DNA of 64,000 nt, taken from assembly GCA_013387265.2 (NCBI GenBank), contig JABFTP020000083.1, positions 27,416,485 through 27,480,484 of the forward strand. Reading direction: 5' to 3'. Both the position numbers and the translations under genes were made by a program. How positions within the stretch are numbered: the first letter of the stretch is position 1; the number at the start of each line of letters is the position of its first letter. Under the pieces are notes generated by a model. It saw nothing but the letters and a program-made list of their open reading frames with translations. It had not been told where the DNA came from and searched no databases. This document shows, piece after piece, positions 1 to 11,234 of the stretch. This stretch comes from Cryptolaemus montrouzieri (taxonomy: Eukaryota; Arthropoda; Insecta; Coleoptera; Coccinellidae).

Positions 1-139
1 TATTCAATTGATAACCCAAAAACCCACGTTGGGGCCATAACAGATTATAAAATGAAACATAAACTATACTTAACCTAGACGACATTATTAGTTGTAATAA
101 CTTAAATCATCTAATATTAATGTAATAATTTTTTACACT

Positions 140-480
140 ACTTGAAAAGAGTGACAAAGAGGTTAGGTTAGTAGCTGAAGGAAGAATATATATCTTTCGA
201 TTATTTCTAGTTGCATGAGGTGTATTTCGTGTCTGTACTTGCAACATCACTGTGTTTTGAATAATTTTTTATTTTGTAGATTATTTTGACGCTATTTTGA
301 TCTATAATTCCCTGTGTTTCTCGTCCGTTGATCCGGGTTATGACCATTGGTTGATTGCTTCTGAAAACGTTTCGGCTGGATCGCTTGAGCCATTCTCAAG
401 TCGGAGTATAAGTCTACAGTAGAGTGGCTGTTGCGATGGGAAACCGGAAGAAAGAAAAAACCACATCCCCCAAAAGAAGG
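140..480 (-). repeat. Possible Penelope-like element terminal fragment
   Basis: No coding capacity is seen. Read on the minus strand, the segment contains the arrangement TTGAGAA, a GGCT/AGCC stem and GAAA-CG (368-400), which resembles the hammerhead-like motif found at the ends of Penelope-like elements elsewhere in this window. The assignment rests only on this motif and its spacing, so it is tentative. Confidence 0.35.
368..400 (-). ncRNA. Degenerate hammerhead-ribozyme-like motif
   Basis: On the minus strand the order is TTGAGAA (hammerhead core is CUGANGA), then GGCT, a loop of about ten bases, AGCC, then GAAA-CG. The four-base stem II is perfect, but the first core block differs from consensus at two positions. 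Hammerhead motifs are known in the terminal repeats of Penelope-like elements. Activity is doubtful because of the core changes. Confidence 0.4.
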
Positions 481-710
481 AACGTGTGGAGTATATATCC
501 TGTAAAATATAATTAAAAAATACGAATTTTTAATAAACTATAGTTGAATAGTTAAAACTAAAAAAACAATATAAATAATCAAGCTACACCTTCTAATGAG
601 ATATAAATGATTAATAATGGGATGTTTAACAATTATAATTTCTCAGTGGATTATTCACGTCATACAACATACTGATAACTGTAACTCATGCTTGACTTTG
701 CATTAGGCCA

Positions 711-940
711 TATACCGGGTGTGGCAACTAAAACGAAAAAGACTCAATAACTGGTAAATTATTCGTTTCTCGACGAATAGCAGAATAGAGTCAATTTTTT
801 GTCTGAAGGAGGAGATCTTTTGACATACGGTGATTTAATTCAACATCAACTCTTTTAGCAGGGGTGCACAAAACTCAATTTGAATAGAGAAGATAGGTCG
901 AGTGATACTTTATTGCAAAGCCCTTTTGATTCTGAAACAC
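711..940 (+). repeat. Dispersed repeat family 1, copy A
   Basis: About 230 bp match the segment at 5805-6025 in the same orientation. Shared blocks are ATACCGG, GGCAACTAAA, TTCGTTTCT, GTCAATTTTT, CGGTGATTT, CACAAAACTCAATTT and CTTTTGATTCT. There is no open frame of note. It is probably a non-autonomous element; its ends and class are not clear. Confidence 0.6.
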
Positions 941-1359
941 CCCCAACCCCGGTCCGTGAAAGACGATGCAAAATGCATCGCTTTTCCGTAAATTGCAATA
1001 CCTGAATTATCTTATTTTCTTCCCTATATTAATTAGACCTGAGACCGACTGAAATCGGTCAAATGAAATCCATGTGATCGTCTAGTACCTCAACTTGCCC
1101 TGAAGTTCTCTTATATAAATAGGACCCTTTTTTTGTTGTGTTGTGTATTTGTAGTAACCTACTCAAGTTCTTTTATGTAAGGTTTGATGTGATACGACCA
1201 ATTCTTCGTCGCTTAAACCATAGGAAAGGAAATTAGAAAATCAAAAACAGATTCGGTAACAATGTCTATTTGATCTTTGTAGCATTTGTATTAAATTCTT
1301 ATCCTTGCATTCTTTGGCGTCTTTTAATGAATTTAATAAAATATTAGATCATTTAGATA

Positions 1360-1640
1360 GAGGCCCAATTTGCCCTTACCCATATTTTGAGTGGAAGTTG
1401 ATACATTAGATTATTATATACAGACCTAATTGGTCCTCACCCATATTACGAATGGAAGTTGGAATATTTAATTATTATGAACAGACCTAATTGGTCCTCA
1501 CCCATATTTCGAGTGGAAGTTTTAATATTTAATTATAATAACAGGCTTAATCAGCCCTCATCCATATTCTGGATGGAATTCGGATATGAGATTATTTAAG
1601 ACAGGCCTAACCGGCCCTCACCCATCTGATAAGTGGTAAC
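1360..1640. repeat. Five-copy 60-61 bp tandem repeat
   Basis: The block CCATATT (changed to CCATCTG in the last copy) recurs at 1380, 1441, 1502, 1562 and 1622, giving a period of 60-61 bp. Each unit has a short dyad just before it (GACC-GGTC, GACC-GGTC, GGCT-AGCC, GGCC-GGCC, and an imperfect one in the first copy), followed by a GTGGAAGTT-like block. The copies have diverged but the dyad arms co-vary. There is no protein coding. Function is unknown. Confidence 0.85.
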
Positions 1641-2394
1641 TGACCCGATCTAAGGGTTTTGGTAATATGATATAATGTTTCTGACGAGGTCGTTGCCCTG
1701 ATACTCCAAACTCTGAAAGATTTACTTTTAACATCTAAGGAACACGTCCACAGCTTACAACTTGCAAGCGTTAATTCGCTCGAGTATTTTTTAATCGAAT
1801 TCAGTAATTCGTATAGTATTAAAACGTTATATATGGAACTAGAGGTAAGCCCGTAAAGCCATACGTGATTCTTTTAGCTCAACTGAGCGCCAACGCGCAG
1901 TTTCATTATTATTTTATTGTGTCACTGACTGCGGATCATATTCTATTCCCATATCGCGGATTTGCCAACCAGGGAATCATGCCCTCTGATCATACACATG
2001 TATGTACCACAAACGTCACATACATTCCACCAACTCAGACATTCTTCAAAACTTTCATACCGACAACATACAACCCTCAATGTCTGTGGGTCCATACATG
2101 CGTATCGTCCCTGAAGCCATTTATTTATACTAATGAGTTATGATATTATTCGTAGGTGATCATTACACCTGAAGGCAGGGAAAGTTCTCTTATTGAGCTT
2201 AAGAGTATCGGACATCAAATCAATAATTTGAAAGTAAGATCTTCCCCATAGTTGGATACAATGAAATATAAACATCTTCGTTACAGTTTAAGTATGTTCT
2301 GCTAAGTTATAAAATGAGATAAATAGAAATACTGAATAAAGGGATTATGTAAATTCAAATAGAAAATTGGCCCATTATGAAAGCAAAGATAAGA

Positions 2395-2770
2395 ATCAAT
2401 ATCAAATGTTCTCACATTTGAACGTATCGTTCATCAGATTATAAATAAAAGATTCGGATTGGCAGAATGGTTAAGTAACATCCCAATGAGATCAATTTTC
2501 TGAGTTACAAAAGTAAAGTTTCACATCAATATTAAACTTCATAACATTTCAAATTCAAAGAGTTCTCAAAGTTGGTGGAATCAGTACACAATAGCTTAAT
2601 TACGTTTCAATAATGTTGCAAGTTTGATAAACAATTGTTGAAATCAATACTAAAGAATTTTAGTGTACTTCAAAATAATGTGTTAAGTTAAAACAGCTGT
2701 TGAAATCAATATAAAATAAATTCAGTACATTTCATATTCTACCAAGTTACGAAAGCAAACGTTTTAAATA
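2395..2770. repeat. Degenerate tandem repeat, period about 60 bp
   Basis: A loose motif (GAAATCAATA followed by AAAT and then a TACATTTCAAAT-like block and AAGTT) recurs near 2524, 2579, 2640 and 2702. Similarity between units is low and the boundaries are uncertain. Confidence 0.4.
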
Positions 2771-2995
2771 AGTCTATGAAAATAACTCTTCAAAATAAGT
2801 ATTAGAAATGTCAGTGCAGTTCAAATAGATCATTTGCCAAGAAGAAGAAAATATGTGAAAATAATTTGGAATTTGAGAAATGATTATTTCAACTCGTCCT
2901 CAATGCGTTTAGAAATTACGTAGCATATACTTCAGGAAATTCGTGAAAGTTAAATAGTGAGCAGAAATATTAAAAGAAATTCAGAAAATAATCAC

Positions 2996-3155
2996 CTGTG
3001 GGACACAGCGGGAACGGTGCTTCTTCTTCCCCTGTCCGGCTTCTCGGAGAGGAACAATCTGCGTCTTCCATTCTTCTGTGGGACACAGCGGGAACAGTGC
3101 TTCTTCTTCCCCTGTCCGGCTTCTCGGAGAGGAACAATCTGCGTCTTGTATTCTT
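2996..3155. repeat. 80-bp tandem duplication, GC-rich
   Basis: Two head-to-tail copies (2996-3075 and 3076-3155) differ at only about three positions. Both start CTGTGGGACACAGCGGGAAC and contain CCGGCTTCTCGGAGAGG. The unit is open in more than one frame on both strands because 80 bp is not a multiple of three, so I do not call a gene. Its GC content stands out against the AT-rich flanks, and the near identity implies a recent duplication. Confidence 0.85.
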
Positions 3156-3180
3156 CTGGAGTCATGTTATGCACGAATAA

Positions 3181-5066
3181 TTAACTTAAATTTAATTCCG
3201 ATTCACACGAATGAGTAAATTCAATGAGCTTCGAAAACTAAGTGACTGAATTATAAGAGTAACTGCATATCTGACGAAAACTAACTCAATAATAATCATA
3301 ATCAATGATCCCTTAACGTCGCGATCGTGAAACTTATATATGCGTGACCCTGCAGCCCTTACATCCTCACTTCCCTCTGCCCTTGGTACCCAAGTACCTG
3401 TTACATAGTCTTTTACAGGCGCGTTCCTCCGTCGCGACGTGGGAATTGCTGTTTTAGAAAAATACCAGATGTGGAATCGTGGATATACGAATGGATGCTT
3501 AAGAGCTTAGGTATTAAAGGCGAATATTGTTTTCGCTGGATTTCTTATCTGAGTTTAGATAAATTCCTTTGCCTCGATATTTACGTTTTTAGGCGATTTT
3601 AAGCTGCTTTAAAGATACGTAATGTTCTACCATATAGAGAATTTAAAATGAAATTATTCAATCATTCTGGCAAATGACCGTCTTTTCACTGTAATTATGA
3701 ATTCAGAGGAGCAATATGAAATGTTATGCAGGTAGATCTACAAAATACAGTTATCACAATTGATAATAAAATTCAATTAGATGAAAACCAAGAAATATAT
3801 GGATAGTTTTAGCAAATGAACAAAAAAAAATTGACCCCGGTTCTGGGTCGTCTCAATTCTCAACACAAATGTGTAATAATTCAATGTCCGATCTATAAAT
3901 TTTCGTCTTCTGGGTAATGTATTCTTAAGAACAAAAACCAAAACACAAGTTGAACCGCCAAAGAGTTTACCAATCGACCATTTTTAGTCATACTGTAAAG
4001 CAATTTAACCGTCTGTCGAGTATAAGTATGTCTAGAGTATTTCCTCGAATAAAACCAACTTCCGAAAATAGTAATTGAAAATTAATTAAAAACTGAGCTC
4101 ACCTCCAATTCATTCCGTGTTGTTGCTTAGATGTAAGTCTGAAATGCAGCACGGACAGTCAGATTTTCATATAGAGAAGATACTCACGAGCAAATCCCAT
4201 GTCAGACATTCAAAGTTTTATTCTCTGGGTAAAGTTTCCTGCAGACAAAAACGAAATTTGATTTGGGCCAACCAAACGGTCATTTATTTATTCAATCCAA
4301 TCCAGTTCAGGAACCTCGATTCATATCAAAGAGAATAAGATATCAGCATTCCACTTCAAGAATAAGCCAAGAGTGATTTATATGTTACCATTTGTAGCTG
4401 TGTTTTCCGCACAAAAAAGGACCGTTCTATTTATGGGGTTATCCCATCACATGAAGGCTTTTTGTAATCCAGAATGGAAGAAGATACATCAGGGAACGCT
4501 ATAGAAATCTGTGCAACAATTCATGTGACAATACTTTATCCATAATAACAGAAGGAATGTCAATTATAATTCACGACAGTTTGTACGAGGTTGATACTTG
4601 ATTTTATTTACATTCATTTCTGATAAAGTATATCTACTTATACCCCAGAAAATTATAATAGATGAATGTAATTTATAGAGGGTACCCAACTCCCACATCT
4701 TAACATGTAAATTCAAAGTATTGCGTGAATTATAATATGTTCACAAGCACCTTTGTGAATTAATGGTTACTTGACTAATAATTAATTCTATTAGATAAAT
4801 GCGAGCTCGCTCATATTAGGAGTTTTACTTCGGAATGAAGAGTATAAACCTTTGTATCTTCATTATAAATGTTGTGTCAAAAGTCACAAATGCCGAAATA
4901 ATACATTCACGGCAACGAATTCTCTTTTATATCTTCCATCGATTCAAAACGGATATAATCATCTCCAGCTTGACTTAATGAAACATAATGACTAAATGAT
5001 TAATTAAAACACTTGACAGAGGATTTCCCAAAAATTATTACTTCGATGTATAACTTCAAATCTCTG
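3181..5066. other. No gene recognised; weak repeat traces
   Basis: Two segments (about 3885-3990 and 4205-4275) resemble each other: TTCTGGGTAA, then AACAAAAACCAAAA-like and TTG blocks. The part near 3855-3880 also resembles the end of repeat family 1 (TTCTCAACACAAATGTG). I see no coding sequence or RNA gene. Confidence 0.5.
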
Positions 5067-5134
5067 TAAATCTATGAAATGATTTTTATCTTATTAATTT
5101 TTCTAACCCTTGTAAAGATAAAAATCATTTCACA
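5067..5134. repeat. Long perfect hairpin (18-24 bp arms)
   Basis: TGAAATGATTTTTATCTT at 5075-5092 is exactly complementary to 5115-5132, with a 22-base spacer. Allowing one mismatch the arms extend to about 24 bp. It may be the core of a small foldback or MITE element. No target duplication was identified. Confidence 0.75.
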
Positions 5135-5804
5135 GATTTCGAGAGAATTGAATTTATGTATCCAGTAATAAAGAGAAAAAGGCTGATATTTGATGATGTA
5201 AATCACGTCCGCTCGTAGAAAAAACTGGCCAATTTGTAATGAGCAAACAGAGTTTGGTGTATCTCCTGTTGTAAATGCCATTTTATACAAGTAAAATCAC
5301 TCATTTGTTTTTCAGTATTTTATTACCCTTGATAATGTGCTGATAACACGAAACATATATCGAGTACTTCAACATATTTTTGTGAAACCTTTCGCCAAGT
5401 GTTTTAATTGATCATTTATTCGGATTTCTGATTTAATTCATCAAAATACTTCTCAGAAGATGTGAAGAAAAGGCGTTTTATGTAGCTTTTCTTCCATTGA
5501 TTTGAAACTTATAGTACAGTTGAAAAAGAGACAGGTGATATGAGTCAGATAGTTGGGTCAACGTTAGGTTGCTTTTGATACAATCTGTCGTATCGCAGAA
5601 ATTTAGGTTAGGTTAGGCGTCTTAAGATATGAAGGTCAAATAACATAAAAATCGGTTTTTCCCGAATATCACGTTTTCTATTGCTTGAACAAGATTTGCA
5701 GCTATTGTGAAAAATGAAGAGTATGAAAGTATATACAATTTTAATTTGAACATTTTTTCATACGATCAACCGTATTTAGGGTAGGTCGCGTAGAGTGCGC
5801 AATC
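5135..5804. other. No gene recognised
   Basis: AT-rich sequence without recognisable protein similarity. It contains three consecutive TTAGG units at about 5602-5616, too few to call telomeric. Confidence 0.5.
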
Positions 5805-6025
5805 ATACCGGTTAGGGCAACTAAATCAAATAATACTCAACACCTGCTAAACGATTCGTTTCTAGACAAGAAGCCGAAACAGGTCAATTTTTGTCTAAAC
5901 GGGGACATCTTTCAACACACGGTGATTTCATTACACATCAACCCTCCAAGCACAAAACTCAATTTTTTGAATGAGAAAGATAGGTGGCGTGATACCTCAT
6001 TAGAAATCTCTTTTGATTCTCAATA
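5805..6025 (+). repeat. Dispersed repeat family 1, copy B
   Basis: Direct-orientation copy of the repeat at 711-940, sharing the same ordered blocks with scattered substitutions and small indels. It lies just upstream of the pogo element that starts at 6150. It is non-coding. Confidence 0.6.
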
Positions 6026-6168
6026 CAAATGTGTGATAATTCTTGAGTTTCGACATATTCGGAAGAGGATACAGGCAGTCAATAGCTGCCCAATCATAGG
6101 AAATTCTGAATGAAATCAAGAGGATTTTGAAGGAAAAACAAATAGGGTAACCTGGGTACGATTGTGCC

Positions 6169-7645
6169 TTCTTCTTCTTCAAGTGCCATCTCCGAGTCGA
6201 AGGTTGGCAATCATCATCGCTATTTTTACTTTAGGAGCGGCCGATTTAAAAAGTTGGTTCGAAGTGCATCCAAACCACTCTCTCAGGCTCCTCAGCCATG
6301 AGATTCATCTCCTTCCTAGACTTCGGTTTCCCTGTATATTGCCTTGGATAATCAGCTGTAGGAATTTATATTTTTCACCTTCCATGATATGGCCCAGATA
6401 TTCCAATTTACGTTTCTTGAGTGTGTTAGCAACCTCTCTTTCCTTGCCTATGCGTCTCTGAACTTCTGCATTTGTTACTCGATCCATCCATGATATTCTA
6501 AGAATCCTCCTATACACCGACATTTCAAATGCTTCAATCTTTTTAAGAACTGCGGCATTCACTGTACATGCTTCCGCTCTATAAAGGAGAGTAGAGAAAA
6601 CATAACATTTAGCTAAACGATGTTTTAATGCCATACTTAGATCTTTACTACTGAAAACTTTGTCCATTTTTATGAAGTTGGCTCGGGCTTTTTCTATTCT
6701 TATTCTTATTTCTTGGGTGTATTCATTTGTGCTGTTCACCATTGCTCCAAGGTAAGTATATTGCTCCACTCTTTCTACATTTCTGCCGTTTATAGTTAGA
6801 CTAACATTTACTGGATTGTTCTTTGAGATAACCATGAATTTTGTCTTTTTTATGTTTAGTGATAACCCATATTCCTCACTGTAAGTAGATACTCTGGTCA
6901 TTAGTCTCTGCAGAGCTTCGATTCTCTCCGCTAAGATTACTGTGTCGTCCGCATATCTTATGTTGTTTACCCGTGTTCCACCAATTGCTTATAATAGAGA
7001 TTAGTGATGATCTGTACGTCTCTACTATCTAGATGTTTTGATTTAAGGATGTCTATCAGTTGATCATGACGAACCTTGTCAAAGGCTTTATTATAGTCTA
7101 TGAAACACGCATAGACCACTTGACATCGAGACACCTTTGAGTCAACACGTTGAATGCGAAAAGGGCTTCGCGGGTTCCCAATCCCCTTCTGAATCCAAAT
7201 TGAGTATCGCTTATATCCATGTTAAGTTTATGGTATATTCGATTATGGATAACCTTGAGGAGCAGTTTGAGAGTGTGTGACATCAGACTGATTGTACGAT
7301 GATCACTACATTCTCTAGCATGTGGTTTTTTTGGTAAGCAGATGAAAGTAGATACTAACCATTCTCTTGGAATATTTCCAGTTCTGTATACTTTATTGAA
7401 TATATTGACTAAGAGACCGATATGATTGTCGTCAATTAATTTGAGTATATCACTTGCCAATTGATCTGGTCCGGGGCTTTTCCCATTTTTCATGTTCTTT
7501 AATGCATGTTTCACGTCTTCTTTAGTAATATCTGGGCCTATCTCTTCACAGTATGTGTTAATTTCTTCTGGTTCAGTTCTGTTATCCATAAATAATTCTT
7601 CTGTGTATTCCTTCCATCTTTGTAGTTTATCTGCTGTCTTCATTA
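6169..7645 (-). mobile_element. 5'-truncated RTE-type retrotransposon (RTE-A)
   Basis: The insertion is bounded by the 8-bp direct repeat ATTGTGCC (6161-6168 and 7646-7653), which restores the pogo terminal sequence when joined. On the minus strand the 3' end is a GAAGAA-rich tail. The body encodes only the reverse transcriptase and C-terminal part, so the copy is 5'-truncated, as is usual for LINEs. Confidence 0.9.
6305..7643 (-). pseudogene. RTE-type reverse transcriptase, broken
   Basis: Reverse transcriptase of a non-LTR retrotransposon, which would copy element RNA at a nicked target. The upstream piece (7098-7643) has GKSPGPDQLASDILK and QFGFRRGLGTREA, typical of the RT palm and fingers. 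A frameshift near 7100 separates it from IDYNKAFDKVR (motif A). The catalytic block RYADD lies at about 6936-6961. The downstream piece (6305-6901) has the connection and thumb region with YLGAMV, LLYRAEA and LEYLGHIM. The motif B region is missing between about 6985 and 7000 (a deletion joins NLYYKQ to the stretch just before YADD). The endonuclease domain is absent. It is not functional. Confidence 0.9.
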
Positions 7646-7653
7646 ATTGTGCC

Positions 7654-8239
7654 AGGGTACGGTAATGACAGTCGCTATAACAGCGAAACTATACGGATAG
7701 GTTAGAAGTTTTAACACGTGTCCCATTGTTGCGTCAGCCGACGTGCGACGGTAACGTAAGGAGCCCACATTGATTTTCGACAATCAAAGGTAAGTTTTTT
7801 TGTTCGATTTCTTTTTGTAGTTACGGTTATTTGTACACAGATAGATTACCTTTTATTTCTTTTTGTTATAACTTGAACATTGGAAGTAACTTCCGAGTAA
7901 TTACTTTAAATGCAGAACTTTTTGCTCAGTCATGGTCGTTTTTTGTTTTCAAAAGTATACGTTGGGTACGATTATGACAAATTTTGTGGGTACGGTTGTG
8001 TTTCATTCATTTTAGATGTTTTGTTTTATTTAAGAAGCCTGGGAAACGCGTGTGGAAGACCGAGAGGGGCCTGTCTGATCTTAGTAAATAAGAAAATGCT
8101 TACAAAGCGGTGAAACGCGGTACTTTATTACGGAGAGCTGCAAAAATACACGAAGTTAAACGCATTTCACTCTTGCGATACCTACGTAAACGCGACAAAG
8201 CCGGCGATAATGAAGATGAAGGCACCATCAGCATGGGGT
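7654..8239 (+). pseudogene. pogo transposase 5' region and HTH domain
   Basis: After about 400 bp of non-coding element sequence, a frame from 8053 to 8239 reads like the psq/CENP-B-type helix-turn-helix N-terminus of pogo transposases: KTERGLSDLSK, one stop at 8089-8091, then YKAVKRGTLLRRAAKIH. The domain would bind the element's terminal repeats. The frame is interrupted at 8239 by the RTE-B insertion and resumes at 11235 in SMGYVAHNKVFS. No start codon with a convincing context is left. Confidence 0.75.
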
Positions 8240-11234
8240 CTTCTTCTTCTTCTTCTTTCACAGCCTCATCTCGTCCACTGCTGGACATAGGCCTCTCTTA
8301 ACCTTTTCCAATTTGACCGGTCTTGGGCATCCTGAATCCAATTTGTGGAGATCCTTTTTATGTCGTCCGTCCATCTTGTTGGCGGTCTGCCCCTGCTTCT
8401 GAAGGCTTCGTGTCTAGGGCGCCACTCCAATATCCTTTTTGACCATCTGTTGTCTGACATTCTTGCGACATGGCCTGCCCAGTTCCATTTTAAACGTGTG
8501 ACCCTATCTACAGCATCTGTAACCTTACTTCTTCTTCGTATCTCCTCATTTGAAATCCGATCTCTCAGGCTTATTCCCAACATGGATCTTTCCATGGCTC
8601 GTTGGGTCACTTTTATTCTGTTGACAGTCCTTTGGGTAAGTGTTAGTGTTTCGGAGCCATATGTCAGTATAGGAAGGACACATTGATCATAAATTTTGCG
8701 TTTAAGACTTATTGGAATATCATACTTGAAAATGTGTCGTAATTTTCCGAAGGCAGCCCAGGTCAGTCCTATTCGTCTGCTTAGTTCACAGGTCTGGTTG
8801 TCTCTTCCAATTCGTATTTCGTGCCCTAGATATTTATATGAGGTTACAAATTGGATTTCTTTTTCCCTTAGTTTTAAGTTACAGCTGGGGACTAAGTTAG
8901 TCATGAATTCTGTTTTAGCGGTATTGATCTTCAATCCAACTTGTTGGGAGATACTTGACAACTCTGAGAGCATTTCGTATGCCTCATCTAGGCTATCTGA
9001 GATCAACACAATATCGTCGGCGAAACGCAGGTGATTTAGCATTTCCCCATCCACACATATGCCTCTATTTCCCATTTCGAGCTTTCTAAACATATACTCT
9101 AATAAAGTTGTGAAGAGCTTGGGAGATATTGTGTCGTCCTGACGGACACCCCTTTCGATTTTAAACTGGTTTGTTTCTTCGTGAAGTCTCACTTTTGCTG
9201 TTGCGTGTTCGTAGATATGTCGTAGTAGGGAGATGGTGATATGTGATAATCAAAGTGATAGTGATTTATGGAATCGAACGCTTTTTCATAATCTACAAAC
9301 GTGAGTACAAGAGGTTTATAGTATTCCACACATTTTTCTATCAGTGACTTTATAACCTGTAAGTGGTCGTTTGTTCCATATCCAGTTCTAAAGCCTGCTT
9401 GTTCTCTTGGCTGATATAAATCCAGTTTGTTCGTAAGTCTCGCTGTTATGATTTAAGTAAAAAGCTTATAAAGATGTGTAAGCAGACTAATTGGTCTGTA
9501 GTTTTGTAAGTCGGTGATATTACCCTTTTTGTGCATAATAACAATGATGGCGTTGTTCCACTTCTCTGGGGTTGTTGCTTCATCTAGACATTTGTTGAAA
9601 AGTCGAGCTATGGACTTAAGTAGTTGTTTTCCTCCCATTTTTATAGCTTTTGCAACGATGCCGTCTTCACCTGGTGCTTTATTGTTCTTCGTTTTGTTAA
9701 GCGATCTTAAAACTTCATTTTCAGTTATTGCTGGAATATCCTCTGATCCCTGGTTTACTATATGAGGTGAAGGAGGTGCATTTTTTAATATTCCGGCTTG
9801 GTGTTGGTCACTGTATAAGCTGGTATAGAAATTTTCGACAATTGTGATTATCTCCCTTCTGTCGTTTGTTACTTCTCCCCTTTCATTTTGTAATTTAACT
9901 ATTTCTGTTCTTCCCAAACTCAGTTTGTTTTGAAGTATTTTCATGTTTTTATTTTCTTCTATGGTTTTGGTTATCCATTTTTTATTGTATTTTCTGACAT
10001 CGGCTCTTACAGCTTTTGTTATTTCTTTGCTTAGTTGTTTTATTTGGTCTCTATGATGTGAATGTCTTCCTAGCAGTTCTCTTCTTTGTTTCGTTGATTG
10101 TTTAGTATACGTCGTTAACTTCCCCTCGTTGTTCATTGATTTTGGGCAATGTTTTTTCTGAGCTTCGTTGATTGATTTGACTATGTTTTCGTTTAATTTT
10201 TCAATGCTCATTTCATTAGGATTTTCAAGATTCTCTTCTTTTGTCTTCTGATATTCTTCGATGTCATCTACATTCGTCCACTTTTTATTATTTTGTTTGT
10301 TAATCAATTCCGTTCGCGCCTTTCTTAGATTCAGTGACACTATTGCTCTTACCATTCTATGATCACTTCCTACAGATAATCTATTTAGTACAGTTACATC
10401 AGTAATTATTGCATTTTTATCTGTAATAATAAAGTAGATTTCGTTTTTCGTCAAACGTATAGTGAAATATGTTAAGGGGTTTGACATTGCCTCAGTTACA
10501 TCCTCGTAGAAGGCCTCAACTTCCTCATCTGAGTGAGTGGATGTGGGTGAATAGGCTTGTATAATTTTGATACTATATCGATCATTTAGTTTTAGTACCA
10601 CATAGCAGACTCTGGAACTTATGCTGCTAATTTGAAGTATATTCTGGATGTGACGTTTATGTATCAAGAGTCCTACTCCTCCCACGGAGCTGTCTTCCTC
10701 ACATTTGAGATAATAGAGGTTTCCCGACTTAAGTAAGGTTTGCTGTTCTCCTCTCGTACTTATTTCGCTTATTCCGACTATATCCCAATGTATTTGTTTC
10801 AGTTCCTCTTCAAGTTCAAGGATTTTCTCTGCAGATGAAAGGGTTCTCGTAATATATGTCGCAATATACAGTTTCGGAAGGTAGCCTGGTCCAACCCGGG
10901 GATTGTTAGCACCCTCTGATCGTTGTCTGTGCCGACCGCTACCGTAGTCGGGGACTAGCGATCTGGCGGGCACTGAGGGCCTTCTATAGTTTTTGCTTGT
11001 CATTTTGGTTAGAGGGTTTTTAGCTGTTACCTATCACGCTGGCCAGTGCAGGTTGATAGAGGATCTTTTTAGGAATTACATTTCCTTAATTCCTGTAGTT
11101 ATGGTTATCCTGCCGTGGCTCGGCCGTCAGAGCCTTCGTTGGTTGTTTAGCAGGGTATACCATGTGCAGGTGAAGGTTGACATTTGGGCTGGTTTTGATC
11201 CTGTACTACCATCGCCCCTTATACCCCTTATACC
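8240..11234 (-). mobile_element. Near-full-length RTE retrotransposon (RTE-B)
   Basis: About 3.0 kb inserted into the pogo transposase and flanked by the 11-bp direct repeat CAGCATGGGGT (8229-8239 and 11235-11245). The 3' end on the minus strand is a GAA-rich tail (8240-8258) after the GGCCTATGTCCAGCAGTGGA block common in insect RTEs. The 5' end contains about 230 bp of leader before the coding region. Its length fits a nearly complete RTE. Damage is an endonuclease deletion, one stop and one frameshift. Confidence 0.92.
8266..11003 (-). pseudogene. RTE endonuclease-reverse transcriptase, broken
   Basis: Single polyprotein with an N-terminal apurinic-type endonuclease (IVGISEIST, GGVGLLI, QAYSPT, SVGSDHRMVRA), a long linker, then reverse transcriptase (NNKAPGEDGI, LQNYRPISLL). 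A stop at about 9450 ends the first 516-residue block. Motif A (VDYEKAFDSI) is at about 9270-9299, followed by a frameshift near 9225-9245. The last 308 residues hold GVRQDDTISPKLF, RFADD (catalytic), YKYLG and a WAGHVAR/RWTDDI tail. The endonuclease lacks the segment with the GDFN motif: residues jump from NPLTYF to KNEIYF at about position 10455, an in-frame deletion that would abolish nicking. Otherwise this is the best-preserved LINE of the window. Confidence 0.93.

Noticed and set aside
15..42. Minus-strand TGGCCCCAACGTGGG resembling an LTR-retrotransposon primer binding site
   Set aside because: No matching LTR pair, polypurine tract or pol sequence is visible, and the window ends here.
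1360..1640. CRISPR-like array
   Set aside because: Repeats are diverged and the whole 60-bp unit is repetitive, with no unique spacers; this is eukaryotic DNA.
1680..1735. CTGACGA at 1684 as a hammerhead core
   Set aside because: No convincing stem II and no GAAA at the right spacing.
1865..2143. Open frame of 92 codons
   Set aside because: No recognisable domain, no coding neighbours and it lies among non-coding tandem repeats; it could be chance.
2452..2485. TTGGCAGAATGGTTAAG, similar to a tRNA A-box
   Set aside because: No B-box or cloverleaf pairing follows at the right distance.
5602..5616. Three TTAGG units, the insect telomere repeat
   Set aside because: Only three units, isolated, with no array or telomeric retroelement context; GGTTAGGTTAGG runs are common in insect interspersed repeats.
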